64,000 nt of DNA, from NCBI GenBank assembly GCA_017562135.1, contig QEYB01001188.1, forward strand, positions 1-64,000, read 5' to 3'. The position numbers were made by a program, and so were the translations under genes. Each line of letters opens with the position of its first letter. Position 1 is the stretch's first letter. Positions 54,610 through 64,000 of the stretch are shown one piece after another. The notes under the pieces were generated by a model, which made no database searches, was not told the DNA's origin, and worked only from the letters and a program-made list of their open reading frames with translations. The DNA is from Dipylidium caninum (Eukaryota > Platyhelminthes > Cestoda > Cyclophyllidea > Dipylidiidae).

Positions 54610-57220
54610 CTGCAACGACAAAAGGTTGGATCTTTTCCAAATGAATACTCACCCACTTTGGCTGTGGCCAAGCTTTAATATCCCTTTTTCCGCGATTACA
54701 AAGTATTCATATGGTTGTTACTGAATACCATAGAGAGGGATTAGAAACACACAGAAAGGAAAAAATAAGGTAGGTAGAAGAGCTGAGTTTTTCATTTCCT
54801 ACTAAATTAGGAAGGAGTAACACTATCTCTTAACATACCATGGATGGCGGTTTGGGAAGGTTTGTACTTGCATATTACTTCCCCAGGTTATAAGAGGCAT
54901 ACTTCAAAGTGAAGAAAGCTTTAATGATATATTTCGTCTTCATCATTTGGAATTATTGTTCGCTTTGTTGCTCAAGACAAATAATGAAGGCAATTTAATT
55001 ATTACTTCTGGCTTTTCATCAACATGACCTCCTCAAACTTCTCACCTGTGACGGTGGCATAGTAAATGAAAGTTGTAGGCAGTCATAACAATATTACAAA
55101 CTTGTTAAAATTAGAATTATTATAGTAACGGAATGTTTTCTTGCATGTGACCTATATTTTGGAATAGGGATAGGGTTTATTTTAAGTATGTAGGCGAAAC
55201 GGATAAATTTCTAATAATTTTACCTGACGGGATAATTTGAGAAGGTAATTGGGTCTTTAGACTATCTCTCTTCGATGGAGATTTAGCAATCTGTTTAAAC
55301 TGCCGACTCCGAGAAGAAAATACCACAGAGATTGCCTTTTAGCACATACCAAAAAGGGGATCTTGTAGAAAATGATGATTCGCCTTTGGGTTCGAGAATG
55401 TTTCAGAAGGAGATCCTTCTGACAAGGAGATGTACTTAAGACAGTTTACTAGGTTTTGGATAGATGCATTGACTTCTGGGATCTCTCCTGGCGAAACAGA
55501 AGAAAGTTAAGTCAAGGGGAGGATAAAATGATCTGGAGAAATTAACTCTCAACAGCAATTGGGTAAGGGTCAAAATTGAAAAGTCTGTAGCACTTTATGC
55601 TCTCCTTCACTCTGACAAATTACTCTACTAATCAGTTGTCTATTTCACATTGATTGATTAGTGGCTACTCTGTAGACTTCTAATCATGACCGCATGTAGC
55701 CAGTTTCGATGTTGACGCCAAAAAGATAGTTGACAGATGATTTAGAAATTATCCAGTTAAGAAAAAACCGTAATATCGGATACATCGGAAATATATCCTT
55801 CCTCTAAACATTTAACTGACACGAAAATACAATTTGGAATTACAAATCAAAAAAAGAAATAAACTCATGAATACGAGGGGAAAACGTGTGTAAGTAAAAT
55901 CAAAATGAAGAAAACATGAAAAAATTACCAAATAGACGGGAGCTCGGACAAAGAAGATGTGTGGAGGAGGAAGTACTAAAAACGATATGGAGGGATTCAA
56001 ATGTGTGCATAATATTCTCCCGTAAACTAGTGCGAACTTGTTACATTGAGAAAAAAAAGGATAGTAATGTTGAATGCATAGAAAACACACGTTATTTATT
56101 CCCCACCACTTTCCTCCATTTGTTCTCCTTCTCTCCCCCCTCCCACGTCAGGCAGTTATTCAAACAAATGCCGACATCAGTCCGCAACGCGCCGTCTTTA
56201 TGTTCAGCACCGCGATCACTCGGATGTACCTCCTGTCAGTATGAAACACACTTCCCTGCGATTAACCATGCATCGCACACACTGGTAAGACCAGGTGACC
56301 CACATTGCCGTGGCGAAGGATCGTGGCTTCTTTCTGCTCGCTACCGACCGAGCCTTTGCAAAGTGCGGAGATGAAACAAATCTAACTGGTGGCACAACAA
56401 ACTTTTTCCTTCATCACTCATCTACCATTGGAATGATGCAAGTTAATGAGAAATATTGGTGTCTTACCAGCCCGCATATGCCACATTGCAGCATTGGTGA
56501 ACTTCTTGCAGTAGTAATTAGGCAATCATCCAGTTTGAAAATGCACCGAAAGGAATGTCATTACTAGCTTGCTCCCCCCTTCGCCTCCTCCTTCGCCTCC
56601 TTCTACCGACACATTGACTCTTTTTCTATACCATACTTGTTGCCCGATTAGGTAAACGCACGCCATGCCTTTCACCCTCTCGCCCGTCTCAGGTATTCAC
56701 CACCATGACGTGGTACCCTTACGTGGGGTCTTTGGGGCATCAAGTCACTTGGCCGCATCACCTCGTTCCACATGGCGAATGGCCAGATGCACTCATTACG
56801 GTTTTCAGAGAGAGTTGAATGCGAAGGGAAGAGGAACACCTTCCACATTGGATGCCTCGAAGCAGCATCTTCACCTCTTCTCTTTACAACCAAGCAACAC
56901 TGCATGGTCACTTCCTCACGATATTTCATCGTCCTTAGCACAGAGGCGAGCACAGACAGGAGATGGGAGGTCGTGACGAGCTGAACAATTGCAGTATTGA
57001 GTACGCCATGTCAGCAAGGGTGTTTGCCTACTTCCTCAGGATGCGTGGTGCCTCAATATTAATCGCTTCTCAGGTGTTGTCATGTTCGCACAGAGTGAGA
57101 AAGGTGGGGAAAGTGATGGTCAAATTCAGTTCTAAGAGAAATCAGCAGGTACACTCACCCTCTTGTCAAAAGATGAGCGTTTCAAGGGCCAAATGAACGG
57201 ATTTCCTTGCTCCCGGTGTG
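54610..57220. other. Gap with an unresolved exon-like block
   Basis: Most of this is AT-rich and featureless, including a T-rich hydrophobic open frame at 55,812-56,090 that looks like a composition artefact. Between 56,150 and 56,990 base composition changes and exon-like segments occur on both strands. On the plus strand, 56,152-56,234 follows a strong polypyrimidine acceptor and reads AVIQTNADISPQRAVFMF. On the minus strand, 56,723-56,953 (WKVFLFPSHSTLSENRNEC) and 56,468-56,504 (KFTNAAMWHMRA) join in phase with each other and with the exon at 54,501. Strand and product cannot be settled by eye. Confidence 0.3.
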
Positions 57221-60200
57221 CTAGGTTCTGACCTCAGAATAGATGGTGAAGAAAGGAGAAAAAGGCGGCAGTAGTATGTGCACCATAGCAGCAACATAAG
57301 TGGACTCTGCAAAACAGTTAGGTTAAGAAATTACAGAACACGAAAAAGAAGAAGGAGATGTTGAATAAGTGGAAAGAAGGGCGTGGAGGAGAAAGGGAGC
57401 AAAGAGGAAGGAGGTAGGAGGAAGGGTAGGATAAGAGGCGTAGGATAGGTGGCAGAGTTGGGAGTCCACAGTGGGACATAATGGGGACCCAGTTACTGAG
57501 TATCTTCGCAGCGTCTCAGAGTATCCTTGTCTCGCCTCGTTAGCTGATGATGATGCTCATCACTAGATCTAAGCGAGGGTCTCGCGCCTTCACACTCGTC
57601 GCCGCGAATACTGACCGTTGACCATGCACTACTCCACTTAAACATCGCGAAAATCAACTTCAGTGCCTCAACTAATTAAATGGACTACTTCAGAGTGGTG
57701 AGTCACCAAACCGGTGCATCCGCGCGTGCTCTCCGCCACAGTCAGGCAGGTCATGGCGAGGCGGGATGACAACAGGGTGGAGGAGGAGAAGAAGGAGGAT
57801 GGGGAGAGGAGGAGGCGAGGAGGAGAGTAGGAGGAGAAGATGAGGATGAGGAGAAAGAGGGACAGAGGAAAGCAGAGAAGATGGATGACGAAGAGAAGAG
57901 GAAGATGATAAGACTTAGGATGAGTTGGAAGGGAAGCGAGAGAAAACGGAGATGGAGGACGAGCGAGTTGGTTGGCCTTGACGTTGCGTGTATTGCGTAG
58001 CAAAGTTAGCCGGGTGGGTCGGACAATGAGGAATGTGGACATCGAATAAAGCTTATCTGCGTATTCCTTCGTTTGATATGCCTCTCTGCACCTTACACTC
58101 CTCGAAGAAATGTTCAGACACTTAACAAGTTGCCAGTTGGTTGTCTGATGCGTATGGGTCTCATGGTAAGTTGTGCAGGGGGTTCGCTTCTCTTCCCGTG
58201 AGCGGGTAACCGAAAACATTTTAGGTTGCATGACTAGCGCAGCGCGATTGATATCATCACCCGACGATTTTTGCACCCTCGTAAATACTCACGTGCGGCG
58301 TATGGACGGCCTACGGAGTGAGTGGAAGTGGGCGCAATAGCGTGCCTTTCTTCGTGTGCTTCTCTCTGGATAAACTTTCGCGCATTTCACAACCGTAACG
58401 ATATTGGCATCATCTGCCGTGGTCAACGGTTGGCAACAAACTGATTGGATTTCACCCAGTCCATCGTTCGCACAATCGCAGTGTACTCACCCTCTCTCTC
58501 CGGCGCCTGTCTACACCGAAAAGTGTTTATTTGCCTCTCTCCCATCGAGACTACAGCGCCATTAGATAGGCCACTGGAAACGAACAATTGCCTCGACTAA
58601 CATCCATCTTCCGCTACAACGTTCGCTGTCATATGAGCGCATCGACGGAGCCGAAGGAAGTGGCCTATTATGACATTACCAGGCGCCATATTTAAACTTG
58701 ACAACAATCCAGCTTCACTTCATGGTAACCAGTCTCGCTAGCTGGCGATAAACATGAGCTGTGACGCATTCTACAGCATTCCTGACGTCTACCCTCTCAA
58801 TGGCACCACGTGGCGCTTATGAAAGTCATTCCACCACCGAAAGCATAATGAATGAAGGCGTATCCGGAGAAGCGTAATCTCTAAGCGGCGTCCTCCAGCA
58901 GTGCCCACTCCCTCGACAGGATGGTCAAGAGACGAGGGCTTATGAACCACCACTCAACACACCACATCGTTAGTCAGTGAGAAAGGAGTTAGAGTTGGCG
59001 AAAGATAGACTTTATTGAGCAATGTTCAGCACCACAACCGAGGATTGTAGGAAACGGTCTCGTCCTCCTTGCATTCTTCAAGCTAGCGACAAATAGAGGA
59101 GAGTTAAACTGACAAGCCTTTTATCGCAGTGAAATAGACGTGGAGCAAACAGACGAATTCGTTGATGGAGGTGCTGAGGCGATGCTAACAAGCGAGATCT
59201 TACTCACCCCAATTAATGACGTAGGAAAGGAATGAGTCGAGAGTGGAACAAAAGACATAGGACTGTTCTTCGTCGCTCGGTTTCCTGAAGGTGGTCTTGA
59301 GCAGACGCAAGTCACCTGACTCCTCTTCCTCTGCAATGAAAGCGGTAAATTAGCAGTCTCCTTACTCTCACAGACGGGGGTAGGCCGAGAGAAATGGCGA
59401 AGTGAGGCAAGAATGAAAATAAGTGGGGGGATAAGCAGAGCATGCATTGTTGACAATGGGGTGAAGGAGAAAATCTCTGACTCACTGCATTTTGGCTCGC
59501 CATAGTCACGACACAGATCGGCTGTAGCAGTCATGATGGTGCTCTGCAAGGTGAAGGGCTGGTAATTACTACAGATCTGTGGGATGCAGTGTGAGGCAGA
59601 AGTAAGTGGGGTTGCATGCTGAATTACGCGTTACAGGTGAGGTGATGCGGTAACAGCGTTGGCTTACGTATGGTCCATTAGGACACTCAGTGTGGCGGGC
59701 ACAAATAATTTCCACCTCGGTCTTGCCGGCCGCGTCGATTTCAGCAGGGCTAGATTCGTCAGGTTGAATACAGTCTGCGTGTTGAGAGAGGAGAAGGAGC
59801 GTATGAGTGAAGGAGATAGAAAGAAGTAGAGGTAGGAAGTGAAGGAGTAGGGAAAGCAGGTGTCTACTTAAACCCGACAGTTAAACATTTACACCTGGCT
59901 CACTCATGTACACGCATTCGGGGTGAAGGCGGCGCGCTCACAGGGGGGCGTACGAGATGAGGGAGAGGTGGAGAGTGAGTTAGGCAGAAGGAGTGATGGG
60001 TGGAAGAAGGCGTGACGAATATGCTCCGTTCAACTTACTCTTCTCGATGTTAGAATAGGCGCCACCTTGGGAAAAGTAGACTGTGACAAAGGCATACCGT
60101 GGTTCTGCATGTATTCATCCATACGGAAACCCGCCCATGTGTGCTTCTCCACGTCGCAGATGTGAACCGTCGCCACGTACTTTCCGTCCCCCTCTGCGCC

Positions 60201-60965
60201 GCCGTGATCAATGAATAACAAGTCGTGTTGTGCGTGCAATAGATGTGGAGAAAATAAACTTGGTAACGGGCTTTCGGGTTAATTCGCTCGATTGCGGTTG
60301 CACCGCCTTAAACACTGATAGTTTATATGAAAAAATGTGGTGCATGTAAGGTGGGAGGGTGCTATGAACGGTGGCATTCACCTTCTGTGAGAGAGCAGGG
60401 AATGGTGTCTTTCTCGTCCCAAGACTTCTTGCACGCGCCTTCTCCGTCGAACTCGTAGTCGGTTTTATCGATACGCAGCACCTTCAAATGTGGACCAGTG
60501 TGCGAGTGCATTAAGAGTCATCAGACGGCATTAGACTGCCAGCCAACACATTTATGCCACAGCATCCTACTTAGAGTCCATGCTACGCAACCATTCCATG
60601 CTGAGAGCTCTGACCAACTCACCGAGAAGGGTCCAGGCAGAGTCACCGTGATATCGACGCATCCTTCCGTCTCATTTACCACGTATTGTGTAGTGATGAG
60701 TCCTAAATGGTAGTATGTTTGGGGGCAAGATAGAAGTCGCCATTGCAGGGAAGTAAAGTAAATTTCTTACTAGCTGCCACATGTTTTGTGGCCAATGCAA
60801 ATTATCTATAGCCGTGAGGCCTCCCATCTACGCAGACTTAGATGAGAGACAAAAAGTGGCATGATAACATGTCAAGTTTACTGGAGAAAGAAAGCCCAGT
60901 AGTCTGATTAAGGGGGTGAACGTACGGAATAAAGAGAGGCAAATGAAGAGAACCGCTGAGAACAT
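57221..60965 (-). pseudogene. Secreted Cys-rich protein gene, left copy, eight exons with a one-base frameshift in exon 4
   Basis: Exons (minus): 60,926-60,965 (ATG), 60,623-60,702, 60,382-60,481, 60,039-60,193, 59,668-59,774, 59,486-59,576, 59,208-59,330 and, less certainly, 57,221-57,306 (TAG). All phases interlock. With exon 4 at the 156 nt seen in the right copy, the lengths sum to 783 nt, a 260-residue product. Here exon 4 is 155 nt: CCACGG replaces CCAACGG, so the frame fails after YMQN. The design is a signal peptide (MFSAVLFICLSLF...), an N-glycosylation site NET at residue 23, about a dozen cysteines, and a hydrophobic C-terminal stretch (YVAAMVHILLPPF) that may anchor it. I do not recognise the function. 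It recalls cestode-restricted uncharacterised secreted families (possibly DUF5727, from memory and unchecked). Confidence 0.72.
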
Positions 60966-61177
60966 TGTCAGAGAGGAGGCAGGTCAGGGCGAGGGAAGGA
61001 TAGTTGACTATGTCGAGAGCCTCCGTCCCTCCTTTTATACTGACGAGACGAGAAAGGAAACCTGTTCATTCCTATTTCAATACAAGTTGTGCGTGGTATT
61101 GTGCGGTCACCTTTTTGCGTGCTGATTCAGGCAATAGGAAGTGGGGTCATCTTAATTACGCAACTAGTTGCATTTGC
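59898..61177 (-). repeat. Left arm of a second, nearly identical inverted duplication
   Basis: Positions x here pair with 123,897 minus x in the right arm. In every stretch I compared, coding and noncoding, the only difference was one base in exon 4 of the gene. The inner edge is exact: both arms share ...GTTGCATTTGC and then diverge at 61,178 and 62,719. The outer edge is not visible because the right arm runs past the window end, so the duplication extends at least to 59,898. Confidence 0.95.
61033..61039 (-). promoter_or_regulatory. TATA box of the left secreted-protein gene copy
   Basis: TATAAAA reads on the minus strand 68 bases upstream of the ATG at 60,965. It is identical to the element in the right copy, so the duplication carried the core promoter. 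Confidence 0.6.
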
Positions 61178-62719
61178 CAATTATCGGCACCCTCTCACAC
61201 CCCCCTTCGGATTCTTCCTCCTTCTTTTACCTCTTTATCTTACTAACCCACCCTCATTTTTCTTCCTTCCTTTTAATCCTTTTTTTATTTTTCATAACTT
61301 TCATCCACTTCTCCGTGTACTTGCGTTTGGCCACATCGTCGCCAGTGATATCAACACCGCTATTTGTGTTTTAAAATGGCCAATGTAAACAATTATACTT
61401 TATATTTATTGACGTGGGTAAAGGACGTACGCTATTATTTAGATTTTAAAGATTAATTTTAGATATCATACAAGGAAAATAATTATTGTATTAATTTGTG
61501 TGGTTGGGGGAGTTTTCATTTTCTGCATTTACAAATAAACCAAACGGTGCCTACATTCTACTAGATTATGAAATGGGATATCCACAGACCACCACCACTA
61601 ATTTGAACCATCCTTGCCCGCAGTGCACAACTAATACGAATTTTCGCAGAGTCATCCTTAATGTCGGAAAGATAATAAAACCCTTTGCGGCGTAGCTAAT
61701 GGAAGGAGCGGAGAGGATGACTGCACTGCAGGAACGCTATAGTTGGACTGGCTTAAATCCTATCAGATTGTTGTCTATCCTCGACCTCCGCAAATGGGGA
61801 CGATATAGATATTGATGGAAAGGCGTAATTTGCTAAATCGGGAGAACCATTTGATGAAAGACATATCAGGCCAACTGCTTTCACATTAACCTATGCTGGT
61901 ATCACGCAGCATTGAGTAGGCAGTAGGGAGTGAACACAATCGAGGAATAATACGAATGGGTGTCTGTTACCTGTTCACGTAAAGAGAAACGACGCTGCCC
62001 TTAACTCACCACGAGACGCACATATATTACCCATTCAACTCGCAATGCATGCAGAGTCTCGGCCATCTGACATGCTCCTCCTTCACTCCCTTCTCCACCT
62101 CCTTTTCCTCTCTCTATTCTTCGTCATCTTCATTCTTAACGTCATCTTCCTCCTCAATATGCTTTTTCTTCTCTTATTGCTTTTGCCTTTTTTCCACATC
62201 TCCATGACATACGGTGCCAGGCTAGAGAAGACAGAAGGTTACACTGGTCTTTATTAGCGGTAGCGAGACTCTCGAACTGATCAAGTGGTGTGCATTATAA
62301 ATCTCACAATCCGCTAACGAGACGAGAGAAGAGATAGTGAAATAGGTGCCCATTAACAAAGTCTTTCCCATGTACTACGTTAACACACTATGCTTGCATT
62401 TTCCCCTACATTATCTACCACTACTTTCTGATAAATTATAAGCGCGCAAATCATCCCGAACACTTTTACCGTACTCAGGAAATACTATATATTCGCATTC
62501 TCTATCGCTTTATTAAAATGTCATAGTCCTCTCAATACCCGCATCAAACAACTCTTCTACTATCAAAGCCATGATTACAAAAACATTTTAAGTAGACAAA
62601 AGAGAGAATAGCTGAAGATTTAAGAGAACAAGCTCAATGGCATCTGTCAGAATGCGAGAGTTGACCTTCTAATCACGCTGAATGTCTGAAAGCACACCAT
62701 AAGAAATGGTGCATCAAAA
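61178..62719. other. Unique spacer between the head-to-head gene copies
   Basis: A 1.54 kb AT-rich, non-duplicated segment lies between the inverted arms and upstream of both promoters. It holds pyrimidine-rich runs (about 61,200-61,320 and 62,070-62,190) that create hydrophobic-looking open frames of low complexity. No gene or mobile element is recognised. Confidence 0.6.
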
Positions 62720-62857
62720 GCAAATGCAACTAGTTGCGTAATTAAGATGACCCCACTTCCTATTGCCTGAATCAGCACGCAAAAAGGTGACCGCACAATA
62801 CCACGCACAACTTGTATTGAAATAGGAATGAACAGGTTTCCTTTCTCGTCTCGTCAG

Positions 62858-62864
62858 TATAAAA
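62858..62864 (+). promoter_or_regulatory. TATA box of the right secreted-protein gene copy
   Basis: TATAAAA followed by GGAGGG lies 68 bases upstream of the ATG at 62,932. Position and orientation fit a core promoter of a short-5'UTR gene. Confidence 0.65.
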
Positions 62865-62931
62865 GGAGGGACGGAGGCTCTCGACATAGTCAACTATCCT
62901 TCCCTCGCCCTGACCTGCCTCCTCTCTGACA

Positions 62932-63859
62932 ATGTTCTCAGCGGTTCTCTTCATTTGCCTCTCTTTATTCCGTACGTTCACCCCCTTAATCAGACTACTG
63001 GGCTTTCTTTCTCCAGTAAACTTGACATGTTATCATGCCACTTTTTGTCTCTCATCTAAGTCTGCGTAGATGGGAGGCCTCACGGCTATAGATAATTTGC
63101 ATTGGCCACAAAACATGTGGCAGCTAGTAAGAAATTTACTTTACTTCCCTGCAATGGCGACTTCTATCTTGCCCCCAAACATACTACCATTTAGGACTCA
63201 TCACTACACAATACGTGGTAAATGAGACGGAAGGATGCGTCGATATCACGGTGACTCTGCCTGGACCCTTCTCGGTGAGTTGGTCAGAGCTCTCAGCATG
63301 GAATGGTTGCGTAGCATGGACTCTAAGTAGGATGCTGTGGCATAAATGTGTTGGCTGGCAGTCTAATGCCGTCTGATGACTCTTAATGCACTCGCACACT
63401 GGTCCACATTTGAAGGTGCTGCGTATCGATAAAACCGACTACGAGTTCGACGGAGAAGGCGCGTGCAAGAAGTCTTGGGACGAGAAAGACACCATTCCCT
63501 GCTCTCTCACAGAAGGTGAATGCCACCGTTCATAGCACCCTCCCACCTTACATGCACCACATTTTTTCATATAAACTATCAGTGTTTAAGGCGGTGCAAC
63601 CGCAATCGAGCGAATTAACCCGAAAGCCCGTTACCAAGTTTATTTTCTCCACATCTATTGCACGCACAACACGACTTGTTATTCATTGATCACGGCGGCG
63701 CAGAGGGGGACGGAAAGTACGTGGCGACGGTTCACATCTGCGACGTGGAGAAGCACACATGGGCGGGTTTCCGTATGGATGAATACATGCAGAACCAACG
63801 GTATGCCTTTGTCACAGTCTACTTTTCCCAAGGTGGCGCCTATTCTAACATCGAGAAGA
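62932..63859 (+). CDS. Secreted Cys-rich protein gene, right copy, exons 1-4, intact as far as visible
   Basis: Exons: 62,932-62,971, 63,195-63,274, 63,416-63,515 and 63,704-63,859. All are bounded by AG and GT with phases 1, 0, 1, 1 that join without a stop. The protein starts MFSAVLFICLSLFRLITTQ, a good signal peptide. It continues with YVVNETEGCVDITVTLPG, a KTDYEFDGEGACKKSW segment, and CDVEKHTWAGFRMDEYMQN followed by QRYAFVTVYFSQGGAYSN. The acceptor of exon 4 (GGCGCAG) was chosen because only it keeps phase with exon 3. Exon 5 should begin near 64,124, outside the window, by symmetry with the left copy. The frame that is broken in the left copy is open here. The product is predicted to be exported; its function is unknown. 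Confidence 0.78.
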
Positions 63860-64000
63860 GTAAGTTGAACGGAGCATATTCGTCACGCCTTCTTCCACCC
63901 ATCACTCCTTCTGCCTAACTCACTCTCCACCTCTCCCTCATCTCGTACGCCCCCCTGTGAGCGCGCCGCCTTCACCCCGAATGCGTGTACATGAGTGAGC

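Larger units (their letters stand above)
62720..64000 (+). repeat. Right arm of the second inverted duplication (continues past the window)
   Basis: This is the reverse complement of 59,898-61,177, offset by one base after about 63,797. Both arms start with a 12-base perfect palindrome, GCAACTAGTTGC, at 62,726-62,737 here and 61,160-61,171 on the left, six bases inside the boundary. Confidence 0.95.

Noticed and set aside
55812..56090. 92-codon hydrophobic minus-strand frame that could look like membrane helices.
   Set aside because: T-rich composition gives Phe/Leu/Ser automatically. No splice-phase link to the tetraspan gene was found.
57668..58276. 202-codon minus-strand frame within the last intron of the secreted-protein gene.
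   Set aside because: Its C-terminal half is a translation of a GA-rich tract, and it does not join the flanking exons in phase as well as the short 57,221-57,306 exon does.
62045..62257. Leu/Phe-rich small open frame in the spacer of the second inverted repeat.
   Set aside because: Low-complexity pyrimidine run. No conservation evidence and no promoter assignment.

Overview
The window looks like nuclear DNA from a metazoan, most likely a parasitic flatworm and probably a tapeworm. It has short exons separated by long AT-rich introns with GT-AG junctions, a platyhelminth-style glutamate-gated chloride channel, and a mariner relic. It also holds a small secreted Cys-rich gene family of a kind I associate with cestodes. 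The species assignment is inference. No bacterial operons, CRISPR arrays or convincing RNA genes were seen.

Layout: (1) 0.8-20.0 kb is a large inverted duplication. Arms of about 6.3 kb (about 800-7,120 and 13,556-19,990) flank a unique 6.4 kb spacer. Each arm carries the same three internal exons of DMAP1, a subunit of the NuA4/TIP60 and SWR1/SRCAP chromatin complexes. The single C-terminal exon lies in the spacer and is oriented to join only the left arm. Each arm carries a different frameshift. (2) 20-28 kb is mostly featureless and holds a decayed mariner transposase copy at 26.4-27.45 kb. (3) 28.3-37.0 kb, minus strand: a complete four-exon Cys-loop receptor gene of the GluCl type, 581 residues, with a GC-AG intron. 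Its last intron holds a 264-nt minus-strand exon-like block resembling the zinc-binding region of PIP4P/TMEM55. (4) 37-50 kb: no gene recognised. (5) 50.1-54.6 kb, minus strand: the 3' part of an LHFPL-like tetraspan gene with a 29-nt microexon and an AATAAA signal. (6) 57.2-64.0 kb: a second inverted duplication, nearly identical between arms, carrying two head-to-head copies of a gene for a 260-residue secreted protein. The left copy has a one-base frameshift in exon 4. The right copy is intact as far as it is visible and runs off the window.

The genes do not form a pathway. The unifying theme is structural: two independent inverted gene duplications of very different age, each with one-base lesions that separate the copies. 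The older one is arranged so that recombination between the arms would swap which DMAP1 copy is joined to the shared terminal exon. Exon models were built by eye from reading frames, splice consensus, phase matching and remembered family motifs. No searches were run.
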